Source: CAVSPO01 sp963730005
Lineage (GTDB): Bacteria > Actinomycetota > Actinomycetes > Propionibacteriales > Propionibacteriaceae
DNA: 64,000 nucleotides
Assembly: GCA_963730005.1 (NCBI GenBank)
Contig: CAVSPO010000028.1
Span: 248,001-312,000, forward strand
Direction: 5' to 3'
Shown here piece after piece: positions 37,528-46,516 of this stretch (its first letter is position 1; each line of letters opens with the position of its first letter). The translations under genes and the position numbers were made by a program. The notes under the pieces were generated by a model. That model was given only the letters and a program-made list of their open reading frames with translations. It did not search any database and was not told the DNA's origin.

Positions 37528-38823
37528 ATGTCCCTGCCTTCCGCACTGCGGCCTTTCGGCGACCCCGACTCGGAGTATCCCGTCGGGGATCTTGCGCTGG
37601 CCGCCTCCTGCACGTTGCTGCTGGGGTTCTGGGGCGACATGTACGTCACCTACCCGATGGTGTGGGCTCGAGTGCTGGTGATTCTCAGCAACCTGGGTCT
37701 GACCGTCCCGCTGGCGCTGCGGCGTACTGATCCGATGTTGATGCTGGCCATCATGGCGGTCTCGGGGACTCTGCAGGCGCTGTTGGTGCACGGGCCGCTG
37801 CCGTCGATCATGGTGGTGCCCATCGCCGCCTACTCGTTCGGCCGCTGGGTGCAGCGTCCCCGATCTCGCGCGGTGCTTGCGGTCGGGCTGTACGCGTCGG
37901 TTCTGGCTCCGCTCAGTTGGCTGGCGATGACCGGCCCGGGCACCCGGCTCGCGACGCTCGGCCTGTTCATGATGATGATGGGCGTCTGTCTGAGCGCGGT
38001 GGTCGTCCCCTACCTGCTCGGACGGCGGGTCCGCGAGCAGGAGGAGGCCGACCGGGAGCGCACCCTGACGGCCCTGCAGCGCTACGAGATCGACCTGCAA
38101 CGCCGCGAGGAGCAGGCCGGAATGACCGAGGCTCGGCTGCGCAACGAGATCGCCCGCGAGTTGCATGACGTGGTGGCGCACTCCTTGAGCGTGATCATCG
38201 TGCAGGCCCAGGGCGGCAAGGCGCTGGCCACCAAGAGGCCTGACCAGGCGATCGAGGTGCTGGACACCATCGCCGACACCGGACGGCAGGCCCTCACCGA
38301 GATGCGGCGCATCGTGGGGGTGCTGCGCGAGGGTTCGCCAGACCCTGATTACCGTCCGAACCCGGGATTGGCCGAGATCCCGGAGATGGTGGCCCGGGCC
38401 GGCGAGCGGGTGCTCCTCGAAGTGCGGGGGACAGCACCGCAGGTGCCGCCCTCGCTGGCCCTGACCGTGTACCGGGTGGTGCAGGAGGCGGTCACCAATT
38501 TCCTCAAACACGCGGGCGCGCAGGCCATTTGCCAGGTGCGGCTGAGCTACCTGCCGGTCGAGATCAGCATCGAGGTCTCGGATGACGGTCTGGGTGCCGG
38601 TGTCAGCAGCGACGGGCGTGGTCAGGGCCTGCGCGGGATGCGTGAGAGGGTCACGTCCATGGGGGGACAGCTCAGCGCCGGCCCCGCGCCCGACGGCGGT
38701 TTCCTGGTGCGGGTCAGCCTGCCGTTGTTCGCGTCCGGGCAGTCGACCCAAACGGGGCCGAACGGCCCGTCCGAGCCGTTTCCCCACCCGCCGGATGCCC
38801 AGCCAGAGCAGGAGACATCATGA
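37528..38823 (+). CDS. NarL-type sensor histidine kinase (HisKA_3)
   Basis: The 431-residue protein has about five N-terminal membrane segments (residues 20-180) and a short coiled coil. The phosphoacceptor region is RNEIARELHDVVAHSLSVII, with His in ELHD, and a C-terminal ATPase shows VVQEAVTNFLKHA and GQGLRGMRERV. It senses an unknown signal in the membrane and phosphorylates the next gene product. The start is uncertain: ATG 37528 is close to GGGAG, and earlier in-frame codons exist back to 37393. It overlaps the regulator gene by four bases (ATGA). Confidence 0.92.
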   Translation: MSLPSALRPFGDPDSEYPVGDLALAASCTLLLGFWGDMYVTYPMVWARVLVILSNLGLTVPLALRRTDPMLMLAIMAVSGTLQALLVHGPLPSIMVVPIAAYSFGRWVQRPRSRAVLAVGLYASVLAPLSWLAMTGPGTRLATLGLFMMMMGVCLSAVVVPYLLGRRVREQEEADRERTLTALQRYEIDLQRREEQAGMTEARLRNEIARELHDVVAHSLSVIIVQAQGGKALATKRPDQAIEVLDTIADTGRQALTEMRRIVGVLREGSPDPDYRPNPGLAEIPEMVARAGERVLLEVRGTAPQVPPSLALTVYRVVQEAVTNFLKHAGAQAICQVRLSYLPVEISIEVSDDGLGAGVSSDGRGQGLRGMRERVTSMGGQLSAGPAPDGGFLVRVSLPLFASGQSTQTGPNGPSEPFPHPPDAQPEQETS

Positions 38824-39521
38824 CCGATGACGCCACGTTCCGAACCCGGCCGCGCCCAGATCGGCTGCGGGTGTTCCTGGCCGATGACCAGTCGTTGGTG
38901 CGCAGCGGCTTCCGGATGCTGATCGAGGCCGAGGACGACATGACGGTCGTCGGCGAGGCAGGCGACGGTGCCGAAGCCGTACGGAAGCTCACGGAGCAGC
39001 CTGCTGACGTCGTGTTGATGGACATCCGGATGCCCCTGATGGACGGCGTCGAAGCCACCAGACGGCTGGTCGGCTCCGGATCGCCCACCAAGGTGCTCGT
39101 GCTGACCACCTTCGACCTGGACGAGTACGTCTTCAGTGCACTCAAGGCGGGCGCGGCCGGATTCCTGCTCAAGGACGCCCGGCCCGATGACCTGCTGAAC
39201 GCGATCCGGACCGTTGCCGCTGGTGACGCGGTGGTGGCGCCCAGCGCCACCCGGCGGCTGCTTGATCACATCGTGCCGAGCCTGCCCGACGTCCCCGGCA
39301 CACAGGACACCCGACTCGACGTGCTCACCGACCGGGAGCGTGAGGTACTGGTCGAGATCGCCCGCGGCGCCACGAACTCCGAGATCGCCGAGCGGCTCTT
39401 CATGGCGGAGGGCACCGTCAAGACCCATGTCGGCCGGTTGCTCAGCAAACTGGGGTGTCGGGACCGCGTGGGTCTGGTGCTGCTCGCTTTCGAGACCGGG
39501 CTGGTGCGCCACCTGGGCTGA
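38820..39521 (+). CDS. NarL/LuxR-type response regulator
   Basis: The 233-residue protein has a receiver domain with DDQSLVRSGFRML, phosphoacceptor Asp in VVLMDIRMPLMDG, Thr in VLTTFD and Lys in AGFLLKD, and a C-terminal LuxR helix-turn-helix (LTDREREVLVEIARGATNSE, FMAEGTVKTHVGRLLSKLG). It is the partner of the histidine kinase upstream and translation is coupled. Targets are unknown. No target such as an ABC exporter follows; the next gene, an ArsC-like protein, is 70 bp away. Confidence 0.95.
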   Translation: MTDDATFRTRPRPDRLRVFLADDQSLVRSGFRMLIEAEDDMTVVGEAGDGAEAVRKLTEQPADVVLMDIRMPLMDGVEATRRLVGSGSPTKVLVLTTFDLDEYVFSALKAGAAGFLLKDARPDDLLNAIRTVAAGDAVVAPSATRRLLDHIVPSLPDVPGTQDTRLDVLTDREREVLVEIARGATNSEIAERLFMAEGTVKTHVGRLLSKLGCRDRVGLVLLAFETGLVRHLG

Positions 39522-39591
39522 TCCGTCAGGTTGCCAGCTGGCGCGACCTTCGCGCTCCTGTTGCGGGCCCCTCGCCCATAGGCTGGCAGGC

Positions 39592-39945
39592 ATGGCTGAC
39601 CTGACGATCCTGCACAACCCCCGTTGCTCCACCTCGCGCGCGGCGGTGGAGGCCGCTGAGGCGGCCGGGGTGCCCTTCGACACCGTCCTGTACCTCAAGC
39701 AACCGCTTGACGAGGCTGCGCTGCGGGCGCTGGCCGCGAAGTTGGAGGACCCGATCACCGATCTGGTGCGCCGGGACACCAACTTCAAGGCGCTGGAGCT
39801 GAGTGAGGACGACGTCGCGACCGAGGACCAGGTGGTGGCGTTGCTGGCGGCCCACCCGGAGCTGTTGCAGCGCCCGGTGCTGATCCACGACGACAGCGCC
39901 ATCATCGGACGTCCCAAGGATCGGGTGGCGGCCTTCCTGGCCTGA
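39592..39945 (+). CDS. ArsC/Spx-family thioredoxin-fold protein
   Basis: The 117-residue protein starts DLTILHNPRCSTSRAAVEA with a single N-terminal Cys (CSTS), and has RRDTNFKALELSEDD and LQRPVLIHDD-type ends, as in ArsC-like arsenate reductases of the glutaredoxin/YfgD group. It may reduce arsenate or another substrate; the actual role of lone ArsC-like proteins is often unclear. There is almost no leader sequence with a ribosome-binding site before ATG 39592, so a leaderless message is possible. Confidence 0.88.
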   Translation: MADLTILHNPRCSTSRAAVEAAEAAGVPFDTVLYLKQPLDEAALRALAAKLEDPITDLVRRDTNFKALELSEDDVATEDQVVALLAAHPELLQRPVLIHDDSAIIGRPKDRVAAFLA

Positions 39946-40086
39946 CAAGGGCGTCTGCCCGGTCTTGCTACTGCCAACAACCTTCGCTGGGGCGACAACA
40001 CCCGTGTCCGCTCGGACAACACCATTGACAACGGCCGTTGAGGATCGTTGAGACACCGGACAGTCGAGTCGGAGGGAGCCGGTGCC

Positions 40087-40902
40087 ATGACGGCCAGGGT
40101 GGTGCGCTCGCAGTGGGCGACGCAAGAGTTTGATCAGGATGAGCGGACGGGCCGCGAGGTGGCCTTCGCTCGCGGTGGTCGCAGTCTGTATCTGGTGCCC
40201 GCCACGTCTTCGCCCGGGGAAGCGGTGGCTCTGGCGTCGGGGCTCGACCGCGAGTGGACTCAGCTGGGGCTGCGTCCGGGCTGTTGGCAGGGTTCACTCG
40301 CCTTGTGGGCGCAGCTGTGCACCCCCCTGACGTGGTGTCAGAGCCTCGACCACGTGCTTGCGGTGTGTGAGCTCGACGACGTGGCCGGCTGCTTCCTCGT
40401 CGGGCGCGCCCAAGGCGGCGATCAGCTGGCCGGTCGCGTGGTGCTGCAAGCCCTGTTGCCGCGGCTGCGCACCCAGGCGCGGCTCGACCCGGCGCACTGC
40501 CTGGGCGACTACGTGGCCACCGCTTGGGAGCGCATCATGGCGCACCCGGTCGCCACCAGGCGCCGTGAGCTGCTCGTCAACCTGGCTCTGGACTGCCTGA
40601 AACAGCTCAGCCGCGCCGATCGTCACCGCAGCCGCGAGCTGCCGTCGCCGGTGCTGGCCGATCTCCACGTCCGGCAGCCGGCTGGCCCGATTGCCGGCGA
40701 CCTGATCGACACCGCAGTGCGGCAAGGCTGGATTCCGGTGGCTTCGGGTGAGGTGCTGCGCAGCGTCTACGCCGACGGGCTGAGTGGACGGGAGGCGGCG
40801 CAGCGACATGGCATCAGCGAGCACATGGTGCGTTATCGCTGCAGCTCGGCAGTGCGTCAGCTTCGGGGCCACCGGGACGAGCTGGCGCTGCTCACGAGCT
40901 GA
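40087..40902 (+). CDS. Sigma-70-region-4-like regulator
   Basis: The 271-residue protein ends with a region-4-type helix-turn-helix: VLRSVYADGLSGREAAQRHG followed by ISEHMVRYRCSSAVRQLRGH. The middle (CLGDYVATAWERIMAHPVAT, LVNLALDCLKQL) resembles sigma region 2, but the core-binding motifs are weak. It may be an ECF-like sigma factor or a regulator derived from one. GGAGGG lies ten bases before ATG 40087. No anti-sigma gene is adjacent. Confidence 0.65.
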   Translation: MTARVVRSQWATQEFDQDERTGREVAFARGGRSLYLVPATSSPGEAVALASGLDREWTQLGLRPGCWQGSLALWAQLCTPLTWCQSLDHVLAVCELDDVAGCFLVGRAQGGDQLAGRVVLQALLPRLRTQARLDPAHCLGDYVATAWERIMAHPVATRRRELLVNLALDCLKQLSRADRHRSRELPSPVLADLHVRQPAGPIAGDLIDTAVRQGWIPVASGEVLRSVYADGLSGREAAQRHGISEHMVRYRCSSAVRQLRGHRDELALLTS

Positions 40903-41001
40903 GCCGGCGTGTGTGGAGGAAGGGCGGGTGTTTGGAGGAAGGTAGTGTCAACACCGAGGGGGCCCTTGCCGGCCTGCCTGCGCCACCGGTGAGGGAGAGT
41001 T

Positions 41002-42357
41002 TTGGAGTTCATCGCACGTCTTCGCAGGCTTTGGCGCCACGCAGCGTTTCGGCGGCTGCTGAGGGTCCGCGTCGCCGCTCAGACCGGCGACGGCATGGTG
41101 CAGATCGGGATGGCGTCCTACGTGCTGTTCAGCCCGCAGAATGCACCGGATGCCTGGGCAATGGCCGCGGTCATGGCGTTGATGTATCTGCCTTTCTCCA
41201 TCATCGGGCCGTTTGTCGGCGTCGTGCTCGACCGCTGGCCGCGCCAACGGATCGCCATCTTCACGGACATCACCCGAGCCCTGCTGTGCGTGGGGGTGGG
41301 CGCGGTGATCGCCAGCAACTCGCACACCGCGGCCATGACGGTGTTGCTGTACACGCTGCTGCTGGTGGTGCTCGGCCTCAACCGGTTCATGCTGGCTGGT
41401 CTGGGTGCCGGCCTTCCGTTCACCGTCAACAAGGACGAATACCTGGACGCCAGCTCGATCATGCCGATGGTCGGGCCGCTGTGCCTGATGGTCAGCGGGG
41501 TGGTGGTCACCGTCGTCCGCAACCTGCTGCACAACGTGATGGCGCTGTGGTACGCGGACGGCATCGTGTTCTGCCTGGCCGCGGGGGTCTTCGGCTTCTC
41601 GGTGTGGTCAGCCTCCCGGATCGGGCGTGACGACCTGGGGCCGAAGCGGAAACACCTCGCCAGCATGCGTCAGGCCTGGCGCGGGCTGGTCGACGGGGTG
41701 ACCTACCTGGCCACCGTCCGTCCCGTGGTGCTCGGGCTCAGCGTCATCGCCGTCCAGCGCATCACCTACGGGGTGCTGATGGTGTCGACGATCCTGGCCT
41801 ACCGCAACCACTTCCACGACGAAACCGACCTGGGGCTGGCGATGGTGGACATGGGAGTCTGGTTCCTGGCTTCCGGCGTCGGCTATGCCCTGTCGGGCGT
41901 CGTCGCGCCGCTGTTCACCCAGCGACTCGGGGTGCGGCGAACCATCGTCGTGTTGCTGGCCGGCTCAGGCGTCGTCCAGTTGCTGCCGGGTTCGATCTTC
42001 GTCCGGCCCGCTCTGGTGACGGCCGCCTTCCTGTTGGGTGTCGCGGCCCAGTCCATCAAGGTGTGCGTGGACACGCTGGTGCAGGCACACGTGTCCGACC
42101 TCTACCGCGGCCGGGTCTTCATCCTCTACGACATGATGTTCAACACGTTCCTGGTCGTCGGCGCCGCGCTGGCTGCCTTCGTGGTGCCCGACATCGGTCT
42201 GAGTCTGCCGGTCTACGTCGGGATGGGCGTCACCTTCGGGTTGCTTGCCTGGTGGTTCCAGACCGCGAGCCGGGGGCTTGGCGAGGAGACCTTCAACCGC
42301 GGGACCGAGCTGGACGCCCAGCACGGCGTTCGGGGTGGCCCAGCTCGACGGAAGTGA
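41002..42357 (+). CDS. MFS transporter
   Basis: The 451-residue protein has about 12 hydrophobic segments, with MFS_3-type features: RVAAQTGDGMVQIGMASYVL at the start and the intracellular loop VGVVLDRWPRQRIAI between segments 2 and 3. Start TTG at 41002 follows GAGGGAG. It is probably an efflux pump; the substrate is unknown. Confidence 0.9.
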   Translation: MEFIARLRRLWRHAAFRRLLRVRVAAQTGDGMVQIGMASYVLFSPQNAPDAWAMAAVMALMYLPFSIIGPFVGVVLDRWPRQRIAIFTDITRALLCVGVGAVIASNSHTAAMTVLLYTLLLVVLGLNRFMLAGLGAGLPFTVNKDEYLDASSIMPMVGPLCLMVSGVVVTVVRNLLHNVMALWYADGIVFCLAAGVFGFSVWSASRIGRDDLGPKRKHLASMRQAWRGLVDGVTYLATVRPVVLGLSVIAVQRITYGVLMVSTILAYRNHFHDETDLGLAMVDMGVWFLASGVGYALSGVVAPLFTQRLGVRRTIVVLLAGSGVVQLLPGSIFVRPALVTAAFLLGVAAQSIKVCVDTLVQAHVSDLYRGRVFILYDMMFNTFLVVGAALAAFVVPDIGLSLPVYVGMGVTFGLLAWWFQTASRGLGEETFNRGTELDAQHGVRGGPARRK

Positions 42358-42385
42358 TTTGGGTCCGGTCACCTACCCTTGAAGG

Positions 42386-42805
42386 GTGTGGTCGAAGCGG
42401 CAAGAGGTGAGCTATGCACTGCAGCGCCGGCATCGGTTGCAGCTGTTGCGTCAGCCCGATCTGGCCCTCATCGAGGGCGATCCATGTGATGCCGATTCAC
42501 TTTTGATCCGGTCGGCGCTGCATCATGGTACGGATGCCGGGGCGGAATGCCCGGTCTGTGCCTCTGGGCGCATGAAGAACCTGAACTACGTGTTCGGGGA
42601 ACAACTCGGTCAGTTCTCGGGGCGTATCAAGAGCACGAGCGACCTGGCTGAGATGGAGAACGAGTTCGGCGAGTTCAAGGTGTGCGTCGTCGAGATCTGC
42701 CCCGACTGTGGGTGGAACCACCTGACCACGACATACCTGTTGGGCGACGGCAGGAAACGCAGGCCGCCCCGCCGGCGACAGACAGTAGAGGACATTTATG
42801 GCTGA
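42386..42805 (+). CDS. DUF5318 zinc-ribbon protein
   Basis: The 139-residue protein starts WSKRQEVSYALQRRHRLQLL, then CDADSLLIRSALHHG, and two Cys pairs, CPVCASG and CPDCGWN, that form a zinc ribbon. DUF5318 genes lie upstream of class A penicillin-binding protein genes in many actinobacteria, as here; function unknown. Start is GTG 42386, with almost no leader. The 3' end overlaps the PBP gene by eight bases. Confidence 0.88.
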   Translation: MWSKRQEVSYALQRRHRLQLLRQPDLALIEGDPCDADSLLIRSALHHGTDAGAECPVCASGRMKNLNYVFGEQLGQFSGRIKSTSDLAEMENEFGEFKVCVVEICPDCGWNHLTTTYLLGDGRKRRPPRRRQTVEDIYG

Positions 42806-45041
42806 AAAGGCCGCATCAGCGAGGAAGAAGAGCCAGCCCGAGCGAGCAGCTGGGATGGGATCTCGCATCCGAGCCGCCGGGGTGGCCCGGGTCGTGGCTA
42901 TCGTCGTCTGCCTGGGGTTGCTGGCGGCAACCCTGGGGGCCGGCATTTTCTACGGGGTCACCAAGCTGCCGGACCCGAATGCCGATTTCCAGACCGAAAC
43001 CACGCTCATCTATTACAACGACGGCGAGACACCGCTGGGGACGCTCGCGGTGCAGAACCGCCGGTCGATCCCCTCGTCCGAGATGCCGCAGGACCTCAAG
43101 GACGCTGTGGTGGCCGCCGAGGACCGGACGTTCTGGACCAACAAGGGCATTTCGCCGAGCGGCATGCTGAGGGCGGCGTTGGCCATCGCCCGCGGCGGTG
43201 ACGTGCAGGGTGGCTCCACGATCACCCAGCAGTACATCAAGATCCTTTACCTCTCCAGCGACCGGACCATGAGCCGCAAGTTCCGTGAGCTCGTGCTGGC
43301 CGTGAAGATGGGCCGCGAGGTGCCCAAGGACGACATCCTGCAGGGCTACCTGAACACCATCTATTTCGGTCGCGGCGCCTATGGGGCCCAGGCGGCGGCG
43401 ACGACCTACTTCGACGCAGACGCCCAGAATCTCGATCTGTCGCAGTCGGCCTTTCTGGCGTCGGTGCTGAACAGCCCCGCTCTCTACGACCCGTCCAACG
43501 CGGACAACCTGCCGCGGCTCACCGAGCGTTACCAGTACGTGCTCGACGGCATGCTGGAGGCCGGCACGATCACAGCTGAGGAGCACGCGACCGCCTCCGC
43601 CGCCCTGCCCGAGTTCCCCGAGATCCGGGTGTCCGAAACATACCGGGGTCCTCAGGGGTATCTGATGCGGATGGTCGAGGACGAACTGCTCGCCAAGGGC
43701 TTCACCCAGGAACAGGTGAGCGGCGGTGGCCTGACGGTCACCACCACGTTCGACAAGGCCATGCAGGATCAGTTGGTGAAGAGTGCCCAGAAGTACGAGG
43801 CGCAGGGTGAGGCGAGTGCCAAGACCTACGCCGCCCGGGTCAAGGACTACACGTACACGCCTGGCCAATTGCATGCCGCGGCTGCGTCGGTCGAGGTGGG
43901 CACGGGGGCCATCCTGGCTGCCTACGGTGGCCCCGACAACGTCGATTCTCCGCAGAACTGGGCCACCACTGCCCGGCACGCCGGTTCCTCGTTCAAGCCC
44001 TACGCCTTGGTCGCAGGCCTGCGCAACGGCCAGGGGCTGGCCACGATGCTGCGCGGCGACACGTTCAAGCCGGTGGGTGAAGGCGTCCCGGTGCGCAACG
44101 CCGGCAACGCCTCCTACGGCACGGTGTCATTGCTGAAGGCCACCACCAGCTCGATCAACACCGCGTACGTCGACCTCGTCATGAAGATCAAGGATGGGCC
44201 GGACGAGGTCATCAAGGCGGCCAACGACCTGGGCATCCCGACCGGCACCGACTGGGATGCCAACAACCGCATCGCGCTGGGAATGCCGCACGTCAGCCCG
44301 GTGAAGGCTGCATCGGCGTACGCGACGTTCGCCAACAACGGCGCCCGCGTCGAGGAGCACGTGGTCAGCGAGGTCACGGACTCCAGCGGCGCGGTGCTCT
44401 ACACCGCTTCCGACGAGGCCACCCAGGTTCTTGAGAAGGACATCGCCAGGGACGTGAACTACGCCCTCAAGAGCGTTGTCCAGAGCGGTACCGGCACCGG
44501 AGCCTCGGCGCTGGGCCGTGACGTCGCGGCCAAGACGGGGACGGCCGCTGGCAACGAGATCGTGAACGGCCAGTACCCGGGCCTGGCGGCCTGGTTCGTC
44601 GGCTACACCAAGCAGGTGTCCACCGCCGTGATGTTCGTGGCCGGGCCCGAGGGGACCAGCGACCTGAACCCCTACGCGGGTGGTGGCCGCGCCAGCTTCG
44701 CCGGCAGCGCCTTCCCGCTGAGCGTCTGGCTGGACTACATGAAGGTGGCCAGCAAGGGCATGCCCAAGGAGACGTTCGACCCGCCGGCCTACGTGAACAA
44801 GGGTCGCCCGGTGACCACCTCCCAGAACAATCAGGGCAATCGGCGAAACACCAGGACGACTGACGCCCAGTCCGATCAGTCCAACTCGGACGCCAACGGC
44901 AGCAATCCCGACACCGGTCAGACGGCCGGGCCCGGGCAGACCCAGACTGCGCCCCCGGACCCGACCCAGGCGCCGAATGAGGCGCCAACAGCTGCCGCGG
45001 ACAACTCCCCGACGCGTCCCGGCCGCGGCAACCAGGGTTGA
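42798..45041 (+). CDS. Class A penicillin-binding protein (transglycosylase/transpeptidase)
   Basis: The 747-residue protein has one N-terminal membrane anchor (VARVVAIVVCLGLLAATLGA). A GT51 domain follows (AAEDRTFWTNKG with the catalytic Glu, GGSTITQQYIK). The transpeptidase shows SSFK (active-site Ser), SIN and KTGTA. It polymerises and crosslinks peptidoglycan at the outer membrane face. The last 80 residues are low-complexity, rich in Asn, Gln, Thr and Pro, and likely span the wall. It overlaps DUF5318 before it and the GT87 gene after it, so the four genes 42386-47634 form one operon. Confidence 0.95.
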   Translation: MAEKAASARKKSQPERAAGMGSRIRAAGVARVVAIVVCLGLLAATLGAGIFYGVTKLPDPNADFQTETTLIYYNDGETPLGTLAVQNRRSIPSSEMPQDLKDAVVAAEDRTFWTNKGISPSGMLRAALAIARGGDVQGGSTITQQYIKILYLSSDRTMSRKFRELVLAVKMGREVPKDDILQGYLNTIYFGRGAYGAQAAATTYFDADAQNLDLSQSAFLASVLNSPALYDPSNADNLPRLTERYQYVLDGMLEAGTITAEEHATASAALPEFPEIRVSETYRGPQGYLMRMVEDELLAKGFTQEQVSGGGLTVTTTFDKAMQDQLVKSAQKYEAQGEASAKTYAARVKDYTYTPGQLHAAAASVEVGTGAILAAYGGPDNVDSPQNWATTARHAGSSFKPYALVAGLRNGQGLATMLRGDTFKPVGEGVPVRNAGNASYGTVSLLKATTSSINTAYVDLVMKIKDGPDEVIKAANDLGIPTGTDWDANNRIALGMPHVSPVKAASAYATFANNGARVEEHVVSEVTDSSGAVLYTASDEATQVLEKDIARDVNYALKSVVQSGTGTGASALGRDVAAKTGTAAGNEIVNGQYPGLAAWFVGYTKQVSTAVMFVAGPEGTSDLNPYAGGGRASFAGSAFPLSVWLDYMKVASKGMPKETFDPPAYVNKGRPVTTSQNNQGNRRNTRTTDAQSDQSNSDANGSNPDTGQTAGPGQTQTAPPDPTQAPNEAPTAAADNSPTRPGRGNQG

Positions 45042-46516
45042 CGACACTGGCGAGCCCTGATCGCATGCCAGCAGAGATCATCTCCCTGACCGGGCGTCTG
45101 GGTGGCCCCCTGGGCCGCCACGTCCGGCCAGGGGGTCCCTGGTTCAGCGCCGCGCGCTGGGCTTTCCTCACCTCGACGCTGGTGTGGATCGTCCTGATGC
45201 TGCGCCAGCTGCCCTGCCGCCAGACCGAGGTCGGAGCGCCCGTCAACGCGTTCCTGCGCACCTGCTACACCGACATGACTGTCCTGTACCAGGGGCGGGA
45301 GATGGGTCTGGGCGGCCAGCTGTACGTGGACATCCGGCTGGAATACCCGGTGCTGACGGGTGCCTTGATCGGCTTCACGCGCTGGGTCACCGGCCTGCTC
45401 GGCGGGGTCGTCGGCCCTGACGCGAGCGGGCAGCAGCAGCTGGACGCGGCCAACATCTTCTTCGTCGTCAACGCGGTGGTGCTGTTCGTCTTCTTCCTGC
45501 TGACGGTCACGGCGCACCTGAAGATGGGCGAGGAGCCTCGCACCAGGACACCCGCCCGGTATCCGGCCGGGCCCCCCACGAGTTCGGAACGCAGCTGGGA
45601 CGCGCTGTTCATCGCCGGCTCACCGCTGGTCATCCTGAGCGCCCTGATCAACTGGGACATGCTGGCGTTGGCCCTGACGGCGTGGGGCATGCTGGCGTGG
45701 GCGCGCAGCCGCCCGACGGTGGCCGGTGGGCTGATCGGCCTGGCTTTCGCCGCGAAGTTCTATCCGGCGATCCTGGTGCCGGTCTACTTCCTGCTCTGCC
45801 TGCGGGCGGGCAAGCTGCGCGACTTCGCCAAGTTCGTCGCCGCCGGGGTGGGTGCCTGGCTGGCCGTCAACCTGCCGCTGATGCTCGGGTCCTGGTCCGG
45901 CTGGAGCTACTTCTTCACGTTCAACGCTGACCGCGGCGCCGACCTGGGCAGCCTCTGGTACGTGTTCAGCCTGATGGGGCTGCAGATACCCAACGTCAGC
46001 GTGGTCGGTTTCGTCTGCATGGCGTTGTGCGGGCTCGGCATCAGCTGGCTGGTGCTGAACGCGCCACGCCGCCCACGAGTGGGCCAGATCGCGCTGCTGG
46101 TGCTGGTGACGTTCCTGGTGTTCAACAAGGTCTATTCGCCGCAGTACATGCTGTGGCTGTTGCCGTTCGTGGTGTTGGCCCGGCCGGTGCGCCGCGACGT
46201 ACTCATCTTCACGGCATCCGAGGCTGTGTACTTCTTCGCCATCTGGGGCTTCCTGGAAGGCATCCTGGGGATCGGCACCGGCGCCGACTCCCTCTACTGG
46301 CTGGCTGCTTTCCTGCGGGTGGGGGTGCAGGTCTGGATCGCGGTGCGTGTCGTCGATGATGTGCTGCATCCCTGGGACGATCCGGTCCGCCAGCCGTTCG
46401 TGGACGACCCGATCGGTGGCGTCCTCGACCATGCGCCGGACGCCGCCTGGATGCTGCGCGGCGCCCGTCAGGCTGCTCGCGAAGCGCCGGTTGACCAGCC
46501 CTCCGGCAGCCGGTGA
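45038..46516 (+). CDS. GT87-type membrane glycosyltransferase
   Basis: The 492-residue protein has about ten membrane segments and the GT87 marks LYVDIRLEYPVLTGALIGFT and ALINWDMLALALTAWGMLAW, with VYSPQYMLWLLPF near the C-terminus. Such enzymes use polyprenyl-phospho-mannose to glycosylate lipids or cell-wall glycans on the outside. The frame allows TTG at 45038, overlapping the PBP stop; ATG at 45065 is the alternative. It belongs to the PBP operon, which supports a role in envelope glycans. Confidence 0.88.
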   Translation: MTTLASPDRMPAEIISLTGRLGGPLGRHVRPGGPWFSAARWAFLTSTLVWIVLMLRQLPCRQTEVGAPVNAFLRTCYTDMTVLYQGREMGLGGQLYVDIRLEYPVLTGALIGFTRWVTGLLGGVVGPDASGQQQLDAANIFFVVNAVVLFVFFLLTVTAHLKMGEEPRTRTPARYPAGPPTSSERSWDALFIAGSPLVILSALINWDMLALALTAWGMLAWARSRPTVAGGLIGLAFAAKFYPAILVPVYFLLCLRAGKLRDFAKFVAAGVGAWLAVNLPLMLGSWSGWSYFFTFNADRGADLGSLWYVFSLMGLQIPNVSVVGFVCMALCGLGISWLVLNAPRRPRVGQIALLVLVTFLVFNKVYSPQYMLWLLPFVVLARPVRRDVLIFTASEAVYFFAIWGFLEGILGIGTGADSLYWLAAFLRVGVQVWIAVRVVDDVLHPWDDPVRQPFVDDPIGGVLDHAPDAAWMLRGARQAAREAPVDQPSGSR